NCBI GenBank assembly: GCA_963573315.1
Contig: OY752140.1
Span: 3,968,001-4,032,000 of the forward strand
Reading direction: 5' to 3'
Origin: Entomortierella parvispora
Lineage: Eukaryota; Mortierellomycota; Mortierellomycetes; Mortierellales; Mortierellaceae
DNA: 64,000 nt
Under the pieces are notes generated by a model. It was not told the origin of the DNA, did not search any database, and worked only from the letters and a program-made list of their open reading frames with translations. Below are positions 22,046 to 35,000 of the stretch, piece after piece. The stretch's first letter is position 1. Every line of letters begins with the position of its first letter. Made by a program: the position numbers and the translations under genes.

Positions 22046-22696
22046 ATGAAAATGACCCATCTCCTCGCCTTGGTCTCTGTCGTGGTCCTTGGTCAAGAAT
22101 CCGTCCTCATTCCCGGCGTTGCTGCCCATTCCTGGTTGGATTGCAGCAACACGGTCTCCACCACCAAGTGCAGTGGTTACGGAACAGGGTATCCTACTCG
22201 AGCAAACCCCAATATCAACACTCTCTACACCTATCTCATCAGCGGACGTCAAAACAACACTCCCGTCTGCCAGCCCGGTCGTCAAGACAACTTTCAGGTC
22301 AACAAGGCCTTACCACCGGCGTCTGTCAAGGCCGGTCAGAGTCTGACGTTGAGTTGGGAAGCCAACGGTCATTTGGATGACCCTCAACACCACATCGTCA
22401 GTGGTGCGGCACAGGTACCTTCCCAGGTCGAGATCTATTGGACCGGTCAAGCCAACACCTTGTTGACAACCCGAGGCAAGACGGTCGGGAACAAAAAGAT
22501 GTTGTTGGCCAAGATGAACTTTGCTACCCCGGCGAATTGTGAGGACCCAAAGAACCCCAACACGGTCTGTCATGGCAAAGTCAAGATCCCCAAGGGCACC
22601 AAGCCGGGAACGTATCAATTGGTTTGGTGGTGGAAGTTTGACAAAAACCCGGTTGGAGAGGAGTACTCGACTTGTTTCCTGGTTCATGTCAATTGA
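22046..22696 (+). CDS. Secreted protein with mature N-terminal His; LPMO-like candidate
   Basis: A single exon of 216 aa. Residues 1-27 form a signal peptide (hydrophobic LLALVSVVVLG core, ending GVAA), so the mature protein would start at His28 in HSWLDCSN. An N-terminal His right after signal cleavage is the hallmark of lytic polysaccharide monooxygenases and related copper histidine-brace proteins. Other fitting features are internal histidines (NGHLDDPQHH), about six cysteines for disulfides, a Trp-rich strand (YQLVWWWKFD) and a C-terminal EEYSTCFLV, where a Tyr could be the axial ligand. LPMOs oxidatively cleave chitin or cellulose outside the cell. I cannot assign it to a named AA family, and a non-catalytic copper protein is possible. 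An AATAAA lies at 22773-22778. Confidence 0.72.
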   Translation: MKMTHLLALVSVVVLGQESVLIPGVAAHSWLDCSNTVSTTKCSGYGTGYPTRANPNINTLYTYLISGRQNNTPVCQPGRQDNFQVNKALPPASVKAGQSLTLSWEANGHLDDPQHHIVSGAAQVPSQVEIYWTGQANTLLTTRGKTVGNKKMLLAKMNFATPANCEDPKNPNTVCHGKVKIPKGTKPGTYQLVWWWKFDKNPVGEEYSTCFLVHVN

Positions 22697-23592
22697 GAAA
22701 AGTGAGAGGAAATTGGGAACCCTTCTTGCCAATTTTCGATAAGCCTCATTGCCTTGCAATTTTTGTTATTGTAATAAACGACCATGGGATATCAAGATAT
22801 AGAGTACGTTGAGCGTAGTACGTGATATTCATTTATGTAGCCCTTGACAGTAAGGGAAGGGCCATGAAGGGCTAGAATTACATGCAAAGTCCCCGAAAAA
22901 ACCAGCTTGATTGTCACAAAATGCCAGGTCCGCGCAGCCGATCACTTTTTCTCTAGACTTCCTGCTCCATGTTCCCCACGTTTCCATCCTACAGGAATCT
23001 CCACTTCAAAGATGCAAACAATAGACTGAACCGATCAAAAAACACGGGGAAGGGGACTTGGGGGAGGGGAGGGCGTTCACTGTGGAGAAGGTTAAAAAAG
23101 ATAAGAGTCGATAGGAAGCGTGAGAGCTTTCGTTGTTGATCTCGATTTACGTTCTACTGCACCAATATTGAACTCTGTAATGTCAAAAACAGTAAAATTT
23201 ATTATACTTTTTATTGTTACCTTGGGCAAATTGAGTACGGCCATTTAATATGTCCAGATAGAGTCGAAAATAGGAGCTCCTCTCTCTGTGCACCCAGTTC
23301 TGGCAGCTCGCGCAAAGAGACGAAATAAAAAAAAGTGTGGGAAACAAGACCAGCACACTCTTCTGCACACCTTTGCTTCAGGAGAGCAATTGAACACACG
23401 ACCCACTCTTTTTCCTCTTTCCCCATCTTGGCATCCTTCCAAGATTCTCAGTCCAACGTTCAGCGAATTGTTTAGTTATTACAAGAGTTTATATATGTAT
23501 GTTGAATCGGAGGGAATATAGAGCGAAGAGACAGAGAGTGTATGTTGAGAAGAGGGACAGCATCTAATGGCGTGTAAACACTAGAAACGTAT
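22697..23592. other. Convergent intergenic region after the secreted protein gene
   Basis: About 900 bp between the stop codons of the secreted protein gene and the EF-hand gene. It contains the polyadenylation signal of the former near 22773 and otherwise only short, unconvincing open frames. Confidence 0.6.
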
Positions 23593-24807
23593 TTACAGAA
23601 CGTGCTCACCGCGGAGCTTCTTCTCAGACTTCTGCATGATCTTCAAGAACTCCTCGAGGGTGATGCGGCCATCGCCAGAGACATCGGCCTCGTGGACGAT
23701 CTCATCGACGTCAGCCTAATGATAGATTTAGAAAGACAAAAAAAAGGGAGGCGAAAAAAAGTTCCGTTCAGTGGTTTGTTTGGTGTTTTGGGCGCCATTG
23801 TGCCGTCAGTTCTGTTCAGTTTCTTGCAGATGAACATTCAACGAGCCATTGATCCCTTTTTTTTTCTTACCTCAGAGAGGGAGTTGTTGCCAAAGTGCTG
23901 GAGAGCGGCACGGAGCTCGGCAGAAGAGACGTTTCCGGAACCATCCTTGTTGATGGAGTGGAAGAGAGCACCGTAGGCCTCATCGGAGGTCTCAGAACCC
24001 TTGTGGTTGCGGGCCAACAGGGCAGAGAAGGCCTTGAAGTCCAAAGGCTGGGTGGGGAGCTTAACACTCTTGGTCAACTCGGGGTTGTTGAGGAGCTATT
24101 TTGAAAGGATAAGAAAGAAAGTGATTACCGGGTTATTAATCTGCTTATTTGTCAGAAAACCGAGGAGAGGGAGACGGAGTAGGAATAGGAAAATGGTCAA
24201 AAAAAAAGGACGGAGCAGGCAACTTTGAAAGAAAGGGAGGACAAATAAAAATAAACGTCTGTGCCAGCACAGTTTTGTTCTGTTGCATCGATCGTCAATA
24301 TCACTGCCGTCGTTGGTGCTATCATCTCTGTTTGTATGTCATCCACCGACAGGTCCGTAAACAACACGAGTTTCTCTGGGCGGACAGAGATGTCGAGGAG
24401 CGACAAGAGATCCGACGTCGATGATAGCCAGCAACCAAGAAGAACTACGCTTCACTAGCAGCTATTGGCAGGTTTGTAGTATCCACCATCCTGAAAGACG
24501 GCTTCTCAGACATTTCCTGGGGCTGGATACTCCTCGACTCAGGTCCATAGTCTCGGTTTTGCCGGAGAAGTCAGCATGAAAAAGTCGGTGCAGAAACGAC
24601 AGTGGACTGAGGATACAATCTCATTAAAGGAGTTCAGCCTGGACAGTAAAAGAATGGGTGAGAGGGGAAGAGAAGGAGGGAAGGAGAGGGTCTACTTGCA
24701 GCAAGGAAGTCGGCAAAGGCCTTGGGCTGGATGACACCAGAGTTGGTGGGGTCGAAGAGGGCGAAAGCCTCCTTGAACTCGATTTCCTGGCCGTGGGAGA
24801 GAGACAT
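23593..24807 (-). CDS. Calmodulin-like EF-hand protein (one internal exon unresolved)
   Basis: Three exons are clear: 24807-24696 (start, LSHGQEIEFKEAFALFDPTNSGVIQPK), 24095-23871 (LDFKAFSALLARN and an EF-hand loop DGSGNVSSAE) and 23715-23593 (ADVSGDGRITLEEF, ending EKKLRGEHVL). The family binds Ca2+ and regulates targets such as myosins or kinases. Loop 1 lacks most acidic ligands and is probably inactive; the last two loops keep Asp/Asn at key positions. Exon 1 ends in phase 1 and the next clear exon begins in phase 0, so a short exon of length 2 mod 3 should lie in the 600-bp gap 24096-24695. I could not place it with confidence. The length of about 155-165 aa fits a calmodulin or myosin light chain relative. 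Confidence 0.78.
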
Positions 24808-26093
24808 TGTGATGGAGATGTAAAAGTGGGATGGGAAAAGTGGAATGAGGAAGAAAGAAGAGAAAAGAGAGAAAAGAAAGAGAGAAGGAGAGAAGAGAGG
24901 AAATGGAAGCAGAGGTCGAAGGAAGGGAGAGACGGCCGGTGTTTGAATGCGAGTGAACAAAAAGATAAACAAGGCGACACTTGATTCAAGGCCAGGCACA
25001 ATGCGATCAATCAATCAGTCCATCGCACACTACAATACTCCGCGTGTGAGACCAGTAGCCTCAACCAGCAGCAGCAGCAATCAGGGGAACAGGGGAAGGA
25101 GAGGACGGGGGGCTTGTCCGCTGTTCTGTTGGCGCTCTCTGGGTTTGCCTGGCCTGCAAGGAGCAACAGGAAGAAAAAAAAGTCAAAGTCAAAGAAAGAA
25201 CGGGAACAGAGTTTGCGCACGCCAGTCGAACCTGGGTACCGGTACCCACCCCGCTTCCAATTGCCCTGCCCACACTTTTTTAGATCTCGCCCTTTCGTCC
25301 GTTCTGCCTGCCTGTCTCTGCTGCCCCTGTCTACTGTTGCTTCGCTTCTGGGCAAAGGATTTGCCGTCGATTGAACCAGTCCCTTTAGCTGTATTCATTC
25401 TTTTCTTCATTCATCCACCCAATTGAGCAGCTCTCAAGAGTAAAGAAACCCTTTCATCTTCAACTTCCTAATTGCGGCATTTTCGCTCGTTGTTCATCCT
25501 TGTTGTATTGTTGTTGACTTGCTGCTGCTGTTGATGTTGTTTTTGTTGTTTTTGTTGTGTTGACACACTCTCAGTTCTCCCTCCCCACCCTCTCCCCTAA
25601 CGGTTCATCCAGTAGCTGTGTGTGTTTACGTGTGCTGAACGTGCGCCAGAGGTCACCCACCCACTGCGTAGAATCATAACTTTCGACCTGTGAACACTGA
25701 AATCAGCCTTTGTTTGTTTTTGTGCGCTGCACCTCGCCGAGCGGGTACCGTTTTTATCCGGCAGAGAAACAAAGCAATGAGTGGACCACATTCTTCTCTT
25801 GCTATATCTCTCCTCTTCAAAGTGGAGGAGTAACTCATCTTCATACCAAGGATTGAAGAGGGAAAGACGAAGGAGTTTTTCTTCGTTGATCCTTGGGATT
25901 GTGGGGCAAGAAAGAAGGACCAGCGACACAAATCCCTCGGTAAAATGTCAGGAACGAGAAAGCCAGAAACACATAAGAAATTTTAGGCATAAAAAAAAAG
26001 TGCGCACCTCTGCCCAATCAAATCGCAGTGTCAAGATATTTAAGGGGCAGAAAATATATTTTACATTTGGGATCACGTGCTCATTGTGCTGTT
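24808..26093. other. Intergenic region, EF-hand gene 5' side to TPP2 3' end
   Basis: About 1.3 kb. It holds a purine-rich leader on the EF-hand side (24830-24940), a TTG/TTTTG-rich tract at about 25501-25562, and several short biased open frames on both strands. None has a recognisable domain or consistent splice sites, so I call no gene. Confidence 0.55.
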
Positions 26094-29000
26094 CTAAAAA
26101 GTGGCGGCAGTCTTGGGCAAGCGGATGCCATCCCAGCTCTGCTCATAGTCCTCCCACAAAGCCCAGTTCAACTCACGCAAGATCTCGCGACGGATTGCAA
26201 TTGCGCTCTTGATGTTAGCAGCGCCATCCTTGCTTCCACCGCCCTGCTCGCTCAACCAGCTGTTGACGCGCTGAAGGGCCAATCCATTGCGGCCATGCTT
26301 GCGTTCACGCTCCAAGTAAACGTTCACAGACTTCCAGTCTGTGACACCAGTACCTTCGCTCCATTGGCTCAAGTGGTTGTAAGCAGCATCAGAGTCCTCC
26401 TTGAGAGCAACAAGGGCCACGCAACGAGCCTTGAGAGCAGCCACCAATGCGGCTTTGGCCTCCTCCTTCTCCTTCTTGACCTTGCGTTGCTCAGCCTCGG
26501 CCTTGCCGTGAAGAGTCACGGGCTTGAGGCCAAAGAACTGGGCAAGGGCGGCCTGGTCGATCGCGCCGGTGATCTTGTCGGCAACAACGAGAACCTCCTT
26601 CCACTTCTCGTCCTTCACTGAAGCCTCGGCTCCCTCAGCAACAGCAACCGACACGTCCAACTGGGCCAGCATGAAGGGCAAGTGCTCTCCATGACCAGCC
26701 GCCTCCAATTGCTCAATAAGCTCCTTTCTGGCAACAGCGGCGGCCTCCTTGTCCTTCTCAGTCTTGTAGGCAGATCCACTCTTCTTCAACCAGGCGACCT
26801 GGGCATCACGAACCTGCTCAGCCAACTGCTTCGCAACGTTGATCTCCTCCTCGAGCTCGACGGTCTCCTCCTTGATAGGGATTTGCTCAGGGGCAATAGC
26901 GTAGACAACACGAGCAATGGACTGGCCATCGACCTTGGGTCCGCCCCACTTCCATTCTCCGAACAAAAAGTCACCGGGCTTGGCTCCCTTGGGGTGCTCG
27001 GCAGAAGAGACCACGAAAGCGGCCTTGGTATCTCCACGCTCCAAAACGCCTGGGAAGGCATTCTTCTTGCCGACAAGAGCATCGGGCCAGTATCCAGAAA
27101 CCTCCAAAGTCTGGGACTTGGCCAAACTAAAGTCAACGACGGCGGGCAAGTGACGCAACTTTTCCAAAGTCTCCTCGCTCTCGTGACGAAGCTGAAGACG
27201 CATGCTGTAATCGCCCTTGGGCAACTTGAACTTCTTGACATAGACATCACCAAAACCAACCACCTTGTTGTTCACGTCAGAGACGATCAGGAACATCTCC
27301 AAGGGAGAGTCATAGAGAAGGTTGTTCAAGCTAGGGAAACGAGGCGAGACAGTAACCGACTCCTTGCCAGAGGCTTCCACCTTGAAGTTGTAGGTCGAAA
27401 TCAAATTGTACATAAGGCGGGAGTTTGGCAGGCTATCACGGTCAGCAACCAAGGGCTTGATGGAGCTCTCTGAGGGGCGGATGATCTTGCGAAGGGTATC
27501 CAATGTAATGCTGGGAGAGAGACCCTCCTCACGACGGATTGGAGCAGAGACGTGGAAACGGGTAATATGATCACCACCGTTGATAAAAACGGTACGGGGT
27601 CCGCTAGTGGGTCCAGCAATCTGGATACCGTGGAAAGTCAACTCAACAGTGACATTATGGGCGCCGGGGCTGTCCCAATATTGTGCCAAACACAGCTCCA
27701 TAGTATGATTGCTGTAGACAGAGAAGCGCTTGGTCTCGGATTGCTCCTCAGCTCCGGCCTCACCGTAGCTTCCCTTGCCGAGGCGGACCATGTAACCCTG
27801 GTTGGTGTGGTCGTTGCGAAGTTGAGGAATCAGCTGGGCGGCATACACAACAAACTTGGCCGACAATTGCGCAACGTTGGCGCCGCTAGCACTGCGGATA
27901 ACAGCCTCGGCATGAGTAGCGCCAGCAGGGACGCGGATCAAACGACGCTCAATGTGACCGGGTCCGAACTGGACATTCTCAAACTTGATAAAGGACTGAG
28001 TGGTCAACTCGATGGGCTTGGCCACAGTGACATAGACGCTGAAAACAGGGCCACGGGCGGGGCACGATGAATCAAACGCTTGGATCTCGCCAAAGTGAAC
28101 CAATCCGGCGGTGAGCTGAGTAGGGTCAACCTTGACTTCGAACTGACGGAGGGCGCTGTTCATGAAAAGATGATCGGGAACGCGGATCCAGCTCTCGGTG
28201 GCAACGAGGGTCATGCGACACTCGAATGAAAGCTTCTTCTCGTTGATGTCGGGCTTGTTGTAGTCAACATCCTTCATGAACTTGGGCTCGACCTTGACGG
28301 TGAGAGTGTGGGCCTTGTTGCACTCTTCCCACTCGCGGAGGTAGATGCCGCGGGCGTTCTCACGCTCAGCAATCTGGATCTTGTAGTCAACATCCTGCTC
28401 CTCATAGGCGTGGTAGGTCAGGAGATGCTCAAATGTCTTCTCGACCTGGAGGAATCCAACACGGAATTGATCCTGAATGTCCTTGGAGGCATTGACGAGA
28501 GCACGGTGAACTCGGTAAGGGGTATATGCCTTGTTCTCGGCTTTGAGTCCAGAAAGGATCAATGAGATGCAACCACATGCGTTGGGGGAACTCATCGAGG
28601 TACCGTTCATGCGCTGGTACTTTGAGAGCTCGTACTCAGGGATAGAGGTAATGGCGGCACCTGGGGCGTAAATATCAACACCCACAGCTCCATCAAGAGC
28701 AGGACCGCGAGAAGACCACGTGTAGGGTCTCTCAGGAACAGCCTCAAAGAGGGCGTACTCGGCCTGCTGCATGGCTTGGCTCTGGAAGGCGCCGACACTG
28801 AAAATGCCGGAAGAGGTACCACCAGGGGATCCAACAGTGCTCAAAGCTGGGCCAGCATTTCCGGCAGATGAGACAAAGATGCAGCCATGGCGACCAACAG
28901 CCTCCTCGCGGATCAACTCAACAAAGCGTCCAATGTCGGGATAACTAGAAGCCTCGCCATAAGACATGTTGGCAAGGTCGCACTTGTCCTCAATGATCAC

Positions 29001-30358
29001 CTGAACAGCACGAGTGAGAGCATGCTGGGTTTCCATGCTTCCAAGGCGAGAGTCACCAATCTTGATGGAGACGATCTGGGCGCCAGGAGCAACACCGTTC
29101 AGAGCAGGCTCGTCGGGATGGTTAGCAGCGGTGATGGCGGCGACGTGAGTACCGTGAGAACCAGCAATGACAACGAGCGAGAGCATGTTGCCGTTGTCGT
29201 AAATGTTGACACTGTAGTTACACTTGTCCTGATTGCTGAAAGTCGCGTATTGGCGCTCGGTCTTGTAGTTGGTCAATTGGGGAGCATCTGTTTGGTGCCA
29301 GAAAAAGATCAAAATCAAGCCAATCAGAACATGCCGTGGGTGGGTGATCCTTTCTGCATTGTTCTTTGCTCTTCTATTTGCAAGTAAATATGGACTTACC
29401 CTTGAGATCACCGTCCTCCTTCGCGTCAACAACAGCGCGCCAGACAGAACCATCGTGGAACACAACAACATCGTACACTGGGCCGGGATCAGAAAAGTTC
29501 TTCAAGGAATCTTTGAGCACCTCCAATTTCGCGTTAAAATCGGCCTTCACGCGCTGATCTTCCTCTGACAAAGTCGTGTGGGCCTTAAGGAAGGCAGCCT
29601 GCTCCTCTTGGACCTTGGCCACAAGAGAGAAATGCTTCTTTTGAAATTCAGCAAGGCGCTCCTATTTGCATAGATTCAGGCAAAAACCATCAACAATGAG
29701 CACCTGAACATAAACAACAGAACGGGACTTTCTCTGTACTTTTCTTTTCTCCCACGCTGCGTGCGATTTTCTTCCCACTGTTGCTTAAGCGCTGGGGTTG
29801 ATCAATTGACTGAAGCGAAGCATTCCATTTTTTTGTCTGTATTACCTTCTTAATGCGATCCTTGAGATCCTCGGGAAAGAGATCATATGCGCGCTTGAAT
29901 CCAAGTCGGTATTCGCCAGAAGGGTTCTTCCAGTTCTTGCCCAGATGAAGCTTGCGGCCAGTTAAACCAGTGATGACAGGGACGCCTTCCTCATTCTCTG
30001 TGGCCTTGACAACGGTTGTGGTGGGGATATCACCCGAGCCAGAGCAGTCCACAATGTCCACGATCTTTGGCTTTCCATCCGAAGTAACCAAGAGTCCGGC
30101 TGCGCCTGGATCAACACCCGTATCGAGAATGGCAATAATGGTGTTGCGTCCGTCATAGTTGGGGTATTTCTTCAAGTAGGAGGCAGCTTCGGTTTCCTAT
30201 GTAAAAGTAGCCATGCGAGTTAATCCACAAGCACTGGTTGGTCAACGCAACAAGGACACAAAGAGAATGGGGAGAGGGCAACGGTCCATTACCTCCTTGG
30301 GAAGGATGCCCTGGAGGGGGAATTCTGGGATGGGGCGAATGGTCTTGAGGGCGGTCAT
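26094..30358 (-). CDS. TPP2: Tripeptidyl-peptidase II
   Basis: A giant cytosolic subtilisin-type serine peptidase that removes tripeptides from peptides released by the proteasome. Four exons join exactly: 30358-30293, 30196-29846, 29661-29400 and 29287-26094, 1290 aa, close to the animal enzyme (about 1250). The catalytic triad is visible: Asp in AILDTGVDPGA (about residue 47), His in GSHGTHVA (about 271) and Ser in NGTSMSSPNA (about 456), plus the oxyanion Asn in SSAGNAGP. The insert of about 200 residues between Asp and His is a family trait. The C-terminal half carries the beta-sandwich and helical parts used for spindle assembly. The start follows an intergenic purine-rich leader and gives the usual short N-terminal IPEFPLQGILPKE. 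Confidence 0.97.
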
Positions 30359-32046
30359 TGTGGATCGGATTATGTGCAGAGTCGGAGAGATGAAGGAGAG
30401 GAGGAAGATTGGGATGAGGAAGGGAGGGACGTAAAAGGAAGAGCAAGAGGAGGGGGATACAGAGAAAAGAGGGAGGAACAGGGGAGCGGGGGGGAGGGGA
30501 AACGGGCTTGAAGAGTGAAATGAAGAGAAAAAGAGGAAGAAGGAAAAAGGCGCAGGACTTTTTATAAGGATTGGAGCGAGAGAAGAAGAACAAGGCGCCA
30601 CGCACGTCAGCCCGGCCAAGAAACGCGTGGCGTGGTCTGGTCTGGTCTGTCTTGTTCTTTCTTGTTCAGCTGTGGATGTACGGATGTACACATAACAAGA
30701 AGAGGGGATCCAAGCACGTCAATCCTTCCGCATTTGGTGCAGATGGGCTGGCCGGAGTGCTGGCGACCGGGATCTGACCAGTCAGCGAGCAGCAGCCTTT
30801 CCCACGAGAGCGGGTGGCGTGGAAACAAAGTGTGATCTCTGCCTGCTCTCTTGTCCAGTCGTTGTGCAGCGAGGAGATGAAGGGGGGACGGCGCTCAGCA
30901 GAAGGCAAGTGAGGAGGTGTGTATGTGGATATAGATCATGTTGGTCTAGTCTAGTGGAAGAAAGAGAAAGTGAGCCCAGGGCCAACGAGGGGGAGGAGGA
31001 GGAGAAGACAAAATATCCACAATGCATTTGCATGCATGGTTTGATTGAGCGAGTGAGTGCCCAAACGCATTTCTGGCTTCTACCGCATGGGACTCGTTGG
31101 CGCTCTTGTCCCAACATGGCTTCCCAAAAGCCAGCTGCTGAAGATCCACACCCTTTCTTTTTTGTTGCGGCGGGGATGGACGGGGGCGGGGGGCCATGTG
31201 GTGGGTTGAGGATCGGACAGTGTCACTCTTGCGCAGGCATTGGACTCGACTGGGAGGACACGCAAGATTCAACTGCCTCTCGTCGCACAGGGTGACACAG
31301 CGAGGAAAAGTTCATTTCACCATTTGCTCAATCCTCTCTGGACGGGATGGTTTGTTGTTTGTTGTTGCTGGTGTGTGCTAAAGGCACATGGAGGACGGAT
31401 CGCGGGTGCAAGGAGAGGGACAAGATCCCCCATCTCCTTCCCTGTCCCTTTCTCACTTGTGTGCAGGGACACCTTGAGAGGCAGACAACAGCCTGGACCT
31501 TTGCAATAATATGTATGCGAGGGTGTGTCTGTGTATGTCTGTGTGTGTGTGTTGCGTCTGTTGCAGTTCAGCGCAATGTGTGCTCAGTCTGGACAACGCC
31601 CGAGTTGTCCATGGTGTCTCGCCCTTGTCTTGCTCCCTCCTGGACCCTCATTCTCCTCCTCTTCCTCTTCCTCCTCTTCCTCCTCCTCACTCCCCTCTCC
31701 TCCATCACTCCGACTCCTCTCCTCTTCACTCGATTCACTTTCACCAAGACACACACAGACACCCATCCATTTCCACCTCCACTCCACTCCCACACTGAAC
31801 ACAGACAGGACAGACACTTCCAGCTAGACTGACACACGAAAGACGGACACAAGACTCTCCTTCCACTCAGCACCCTCCTCCAACCCTCCATTCCCACATT
31901 TCCGTTCGTTCCATCCCTCTCTTAATCTGTCGTAACACTGCCTTCCCTTTTATTTTCTTGCAGCCAACCGTCCCGTCCCTCCACAACAACAACAGCATCA
32001 AAAGCACCATCACTCCTGTGGCTCTCAGCCTTGCACCCTCTCCACC
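30359..32046. promoter_or_regulatory. Divergent TPP2 / RIM15 intergenic region
   Basis: About 1.7 kb without a supported gene. It contains GT-rich (about 31520-31560) and TCC/CTT-rich (about 31641-31700) tracts. A strong acceptor-like TTTTCTTGCAG at about 31956-31966 suggests that the RIM15 transcript has a 5' UTR intron; I did not identify its donor. Open frames are compositionally biased and antisense to one another. Confidence 0.55.
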
Positions 32047-35000
32047 ATGAAGATCTTTTCTGAAAAGACAAAGACCACAAAACGATCCTCACCATTGAAC
32101 CCAAACACCACAAACACCACAGCATCTTCTCCCACCTCCACCACCTCCGACGACGACGACGATTCCGCGTCGCCTCAAGATTCAACCTCCACTTCTCAGC
32201 TTCCCTCGCCGACTCTCAATCATAGCCATACAGGTAAGTTTGCATTGTCCTGACGCCGCAGGTATCCAGTACGTATTTGCTTGCAGTCCGCATTAACTAG
32301 AATTAACATGTATGGAAATGCCTCGTTTGCACACATTTCAGGTTTGCGGGACAGTCCATCGTTGACCTTGTCCCCCGCAACCCCGTCCGTCGAGGCTGAT
32401 GGGCTGCAGCTGCAGCAGCCCGTTCCAAGGAGGAGTATCGATGGCGGCGATCATAGCTTATCAACGACCAATAGCAGCAGTATCACCTTCAGTGACAGCA
32501 GCAGCATAAATGGAGGCAGGACTCCCACTGCCACAAACCATGGCCGTCTTCCGGAGACGAGGGGACGCTCGACCTTGGGAATTGGTAGCAGCCCGACGCG
32601 AGACAGGATCCTGATGCCGACTGCATTGCCCAAAATGTCTTCAATCACCATCGGCATCGCCAACAGCCAGGGTATTGGCAGCAGTAGTAGGAGCACCAGT
32701 AGCTCCAGTCTGTCGCGATTGCATTCACTGCATCACTCGGATTCCATGCATGGCAGCGGTAGCAATACAACCTCCAACACAAGCAGAGAGTCTTCACCGA
32801 AACCAGGTCGGTTCCCATCCCCACCAGCGGCGGCTGCCATCCCGGCGCGCCGCAAAGGCTCCTTTGACAACCTCGGATCCGCTTCTGGGACATCTTCAGC
32901 TGCATCATCCTTTGAGTCGGGCCGTATCCTCAAACGGCCTTCGGATCAGTTCAGTTCGTCCTATCAGTCAATGCATCCCCGCTCTCATTCTCAAGCGAGT
33001 CATCCACACGGAGGTTCAGAGTCGGCAGCCAGCACAAAATTCAAGAGTATCCCTATCCCCCAACCTTTGCTTGCACGACGATCCAGCCGATCCTCGTTAT
33101 CGTCCAATGACTCGGATGATGTGCCTCAACAGCATCACTATCGAGTTGCTAGCGATTCGCTGTCCATTCCGGAATCGCCCCGGTTGACGCACCAGCATCC
33201 AAGAGGAGGAAGCTCCAGTAGGAGACCCTCTAATTTAGCGACATCAGTATCTAATAGTCTGAGTGATTGGGATCAAGGATCGTTTCTCGCCAAGCCAGTA
33301 TCAGCAGCTGGGACTAGTGCCGGTCCTGGAGGGAACATTATGTCAGGATTAAGCGGTGGCAAGTACCTGGTTCGTTCTAGGAGGACATCTTGGATTGATG
33401 CTGGAACACACTCGGAGCATGGGTCGAGCCCATCCTCGCCAAAACCATATGGCAGAATTGCCCGTTCTCGGAGAGCATCTATCACGGATGATATTTCCTT
33501 GGACGGATGGTCTCCAACGCGAGGCATGGCATCCCCGTCAATGAAAACCTACTCGACGTCGATTCCCACCGGATCTTTTTCTCAGTACATGGCTCAGGAG
33601 CGGCGGTCTAGATCTGGATCACCCAATACTGGGCAGAGTATAGCGTCACTTTTGGAGGTTGCATCGCAGAACAACCCATTCGAGAACATGCGGAGTCCGG
33701 CTTCCAGCGATACCATACGTGATCGCAATTCGGACAGAGACAGGGATACGCCCTCGCCCTCGATCTCCCGCAGTTCCTCACTGTCAGGAAGATACCTCGT
33801 GAAGTCCAGGAAAGCATCCTACATCGACATGAATGTGGCGTCAGATTACGAGCAGCAGCAATATACCTCACCGGGACCATCTCTTCTTGGAGCTGGGATC
33901 AGGACACCGCTTTTGGCTCGCTCTCCCAACATTTCTCCCAAGGGTTCACCAAAAGCCTCGCCAAAGATCATGCCCAGTACGATAAGATCTTCTGCCTCTA
34001 GTCCTCTAGCAGGACCAGCCTTGTCTGGTGTCATTATTCCTGGTCGTCCATCGCCTGTGCTGACTTCGCCAGGTATTAAACTTGGCCATGGACGGCAGGC
34101 GTCTATCACAGATGTGGATGCTCACGAGAGGAGACTGCGCCGTCAAGCTGGCAATCGGTTCCACTATGAGTCTGGATTCCAACCTGCAGTTCAAGCGGAT
34201 TTCTCAAAAGATAACGACGTGGATGTCGATGATCTTTCATTGGACACGCCAAGGTCCATGGGGTATACTGGAAAAGGACAGCCCATGAAAGGATCCCTGA
34301 ACCAGCTGGCCTCTGAATTCTCAGAGATCAGAACTTCTGATAGCAATACCTCGGCTCCTGATTTGCCTCACTCCAACTACCTCGAGTCAGTGGACTTTGT
34401 CAATGCATGTAAGAATGTCGAATTGGTCGTATGGATAAAACCTTTTGCTTTGCATAAGCATTCAAGTGAAGAATACGGAGGCCATCTTTTGTAACATATT
34501 TTTATCGCCGCTGTTCATCAATTAGTCAAAACACAGAGTCCGTCAAAGGTACCAGCTCCAGCTCCAGCCAAGCCAATACGACGAAGATCTATTGACTCGA
34601 TCGACCCATCGATGTTGCATGCTGAGATCATTGCGCAAACCCGGAGGGCCAAACTGGAGAAGTGGAGACCTGACCTGGATCAGCCAATACCTGAAACTCA
34701 TACGGAGGCATCATCACCTGTTTTGGAAAGAATACGTGAGGCAGGACCCAAAGCCGAGGAAAAGATTGTCTGGGTTGACTGGCTGGAGGAATATGAAGCC
34801 CAAAAGAAGCTGCGGATACGTAGTCGTAAGGAAGAGTCATTATCGCCAGCCCTATCCCTCTCGGTGTCTCCGCCATCACGGGATCAAACTCCCCATGGGG
34901 ATTCCAGAATACTGAGTACTTCATCGACATCAGCATGGAGCTCCACCAAGGCCGCCATAGTTACACCGTACCCAAACTCTCCCATCTCGCCAAGCACCCT

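Noticed and set aside
26682-28070. Long + strand open frames (263 and 172 codons)
   Set aside because: Antisense shadows of the TPP2 coding sequence with no recognisable domain.
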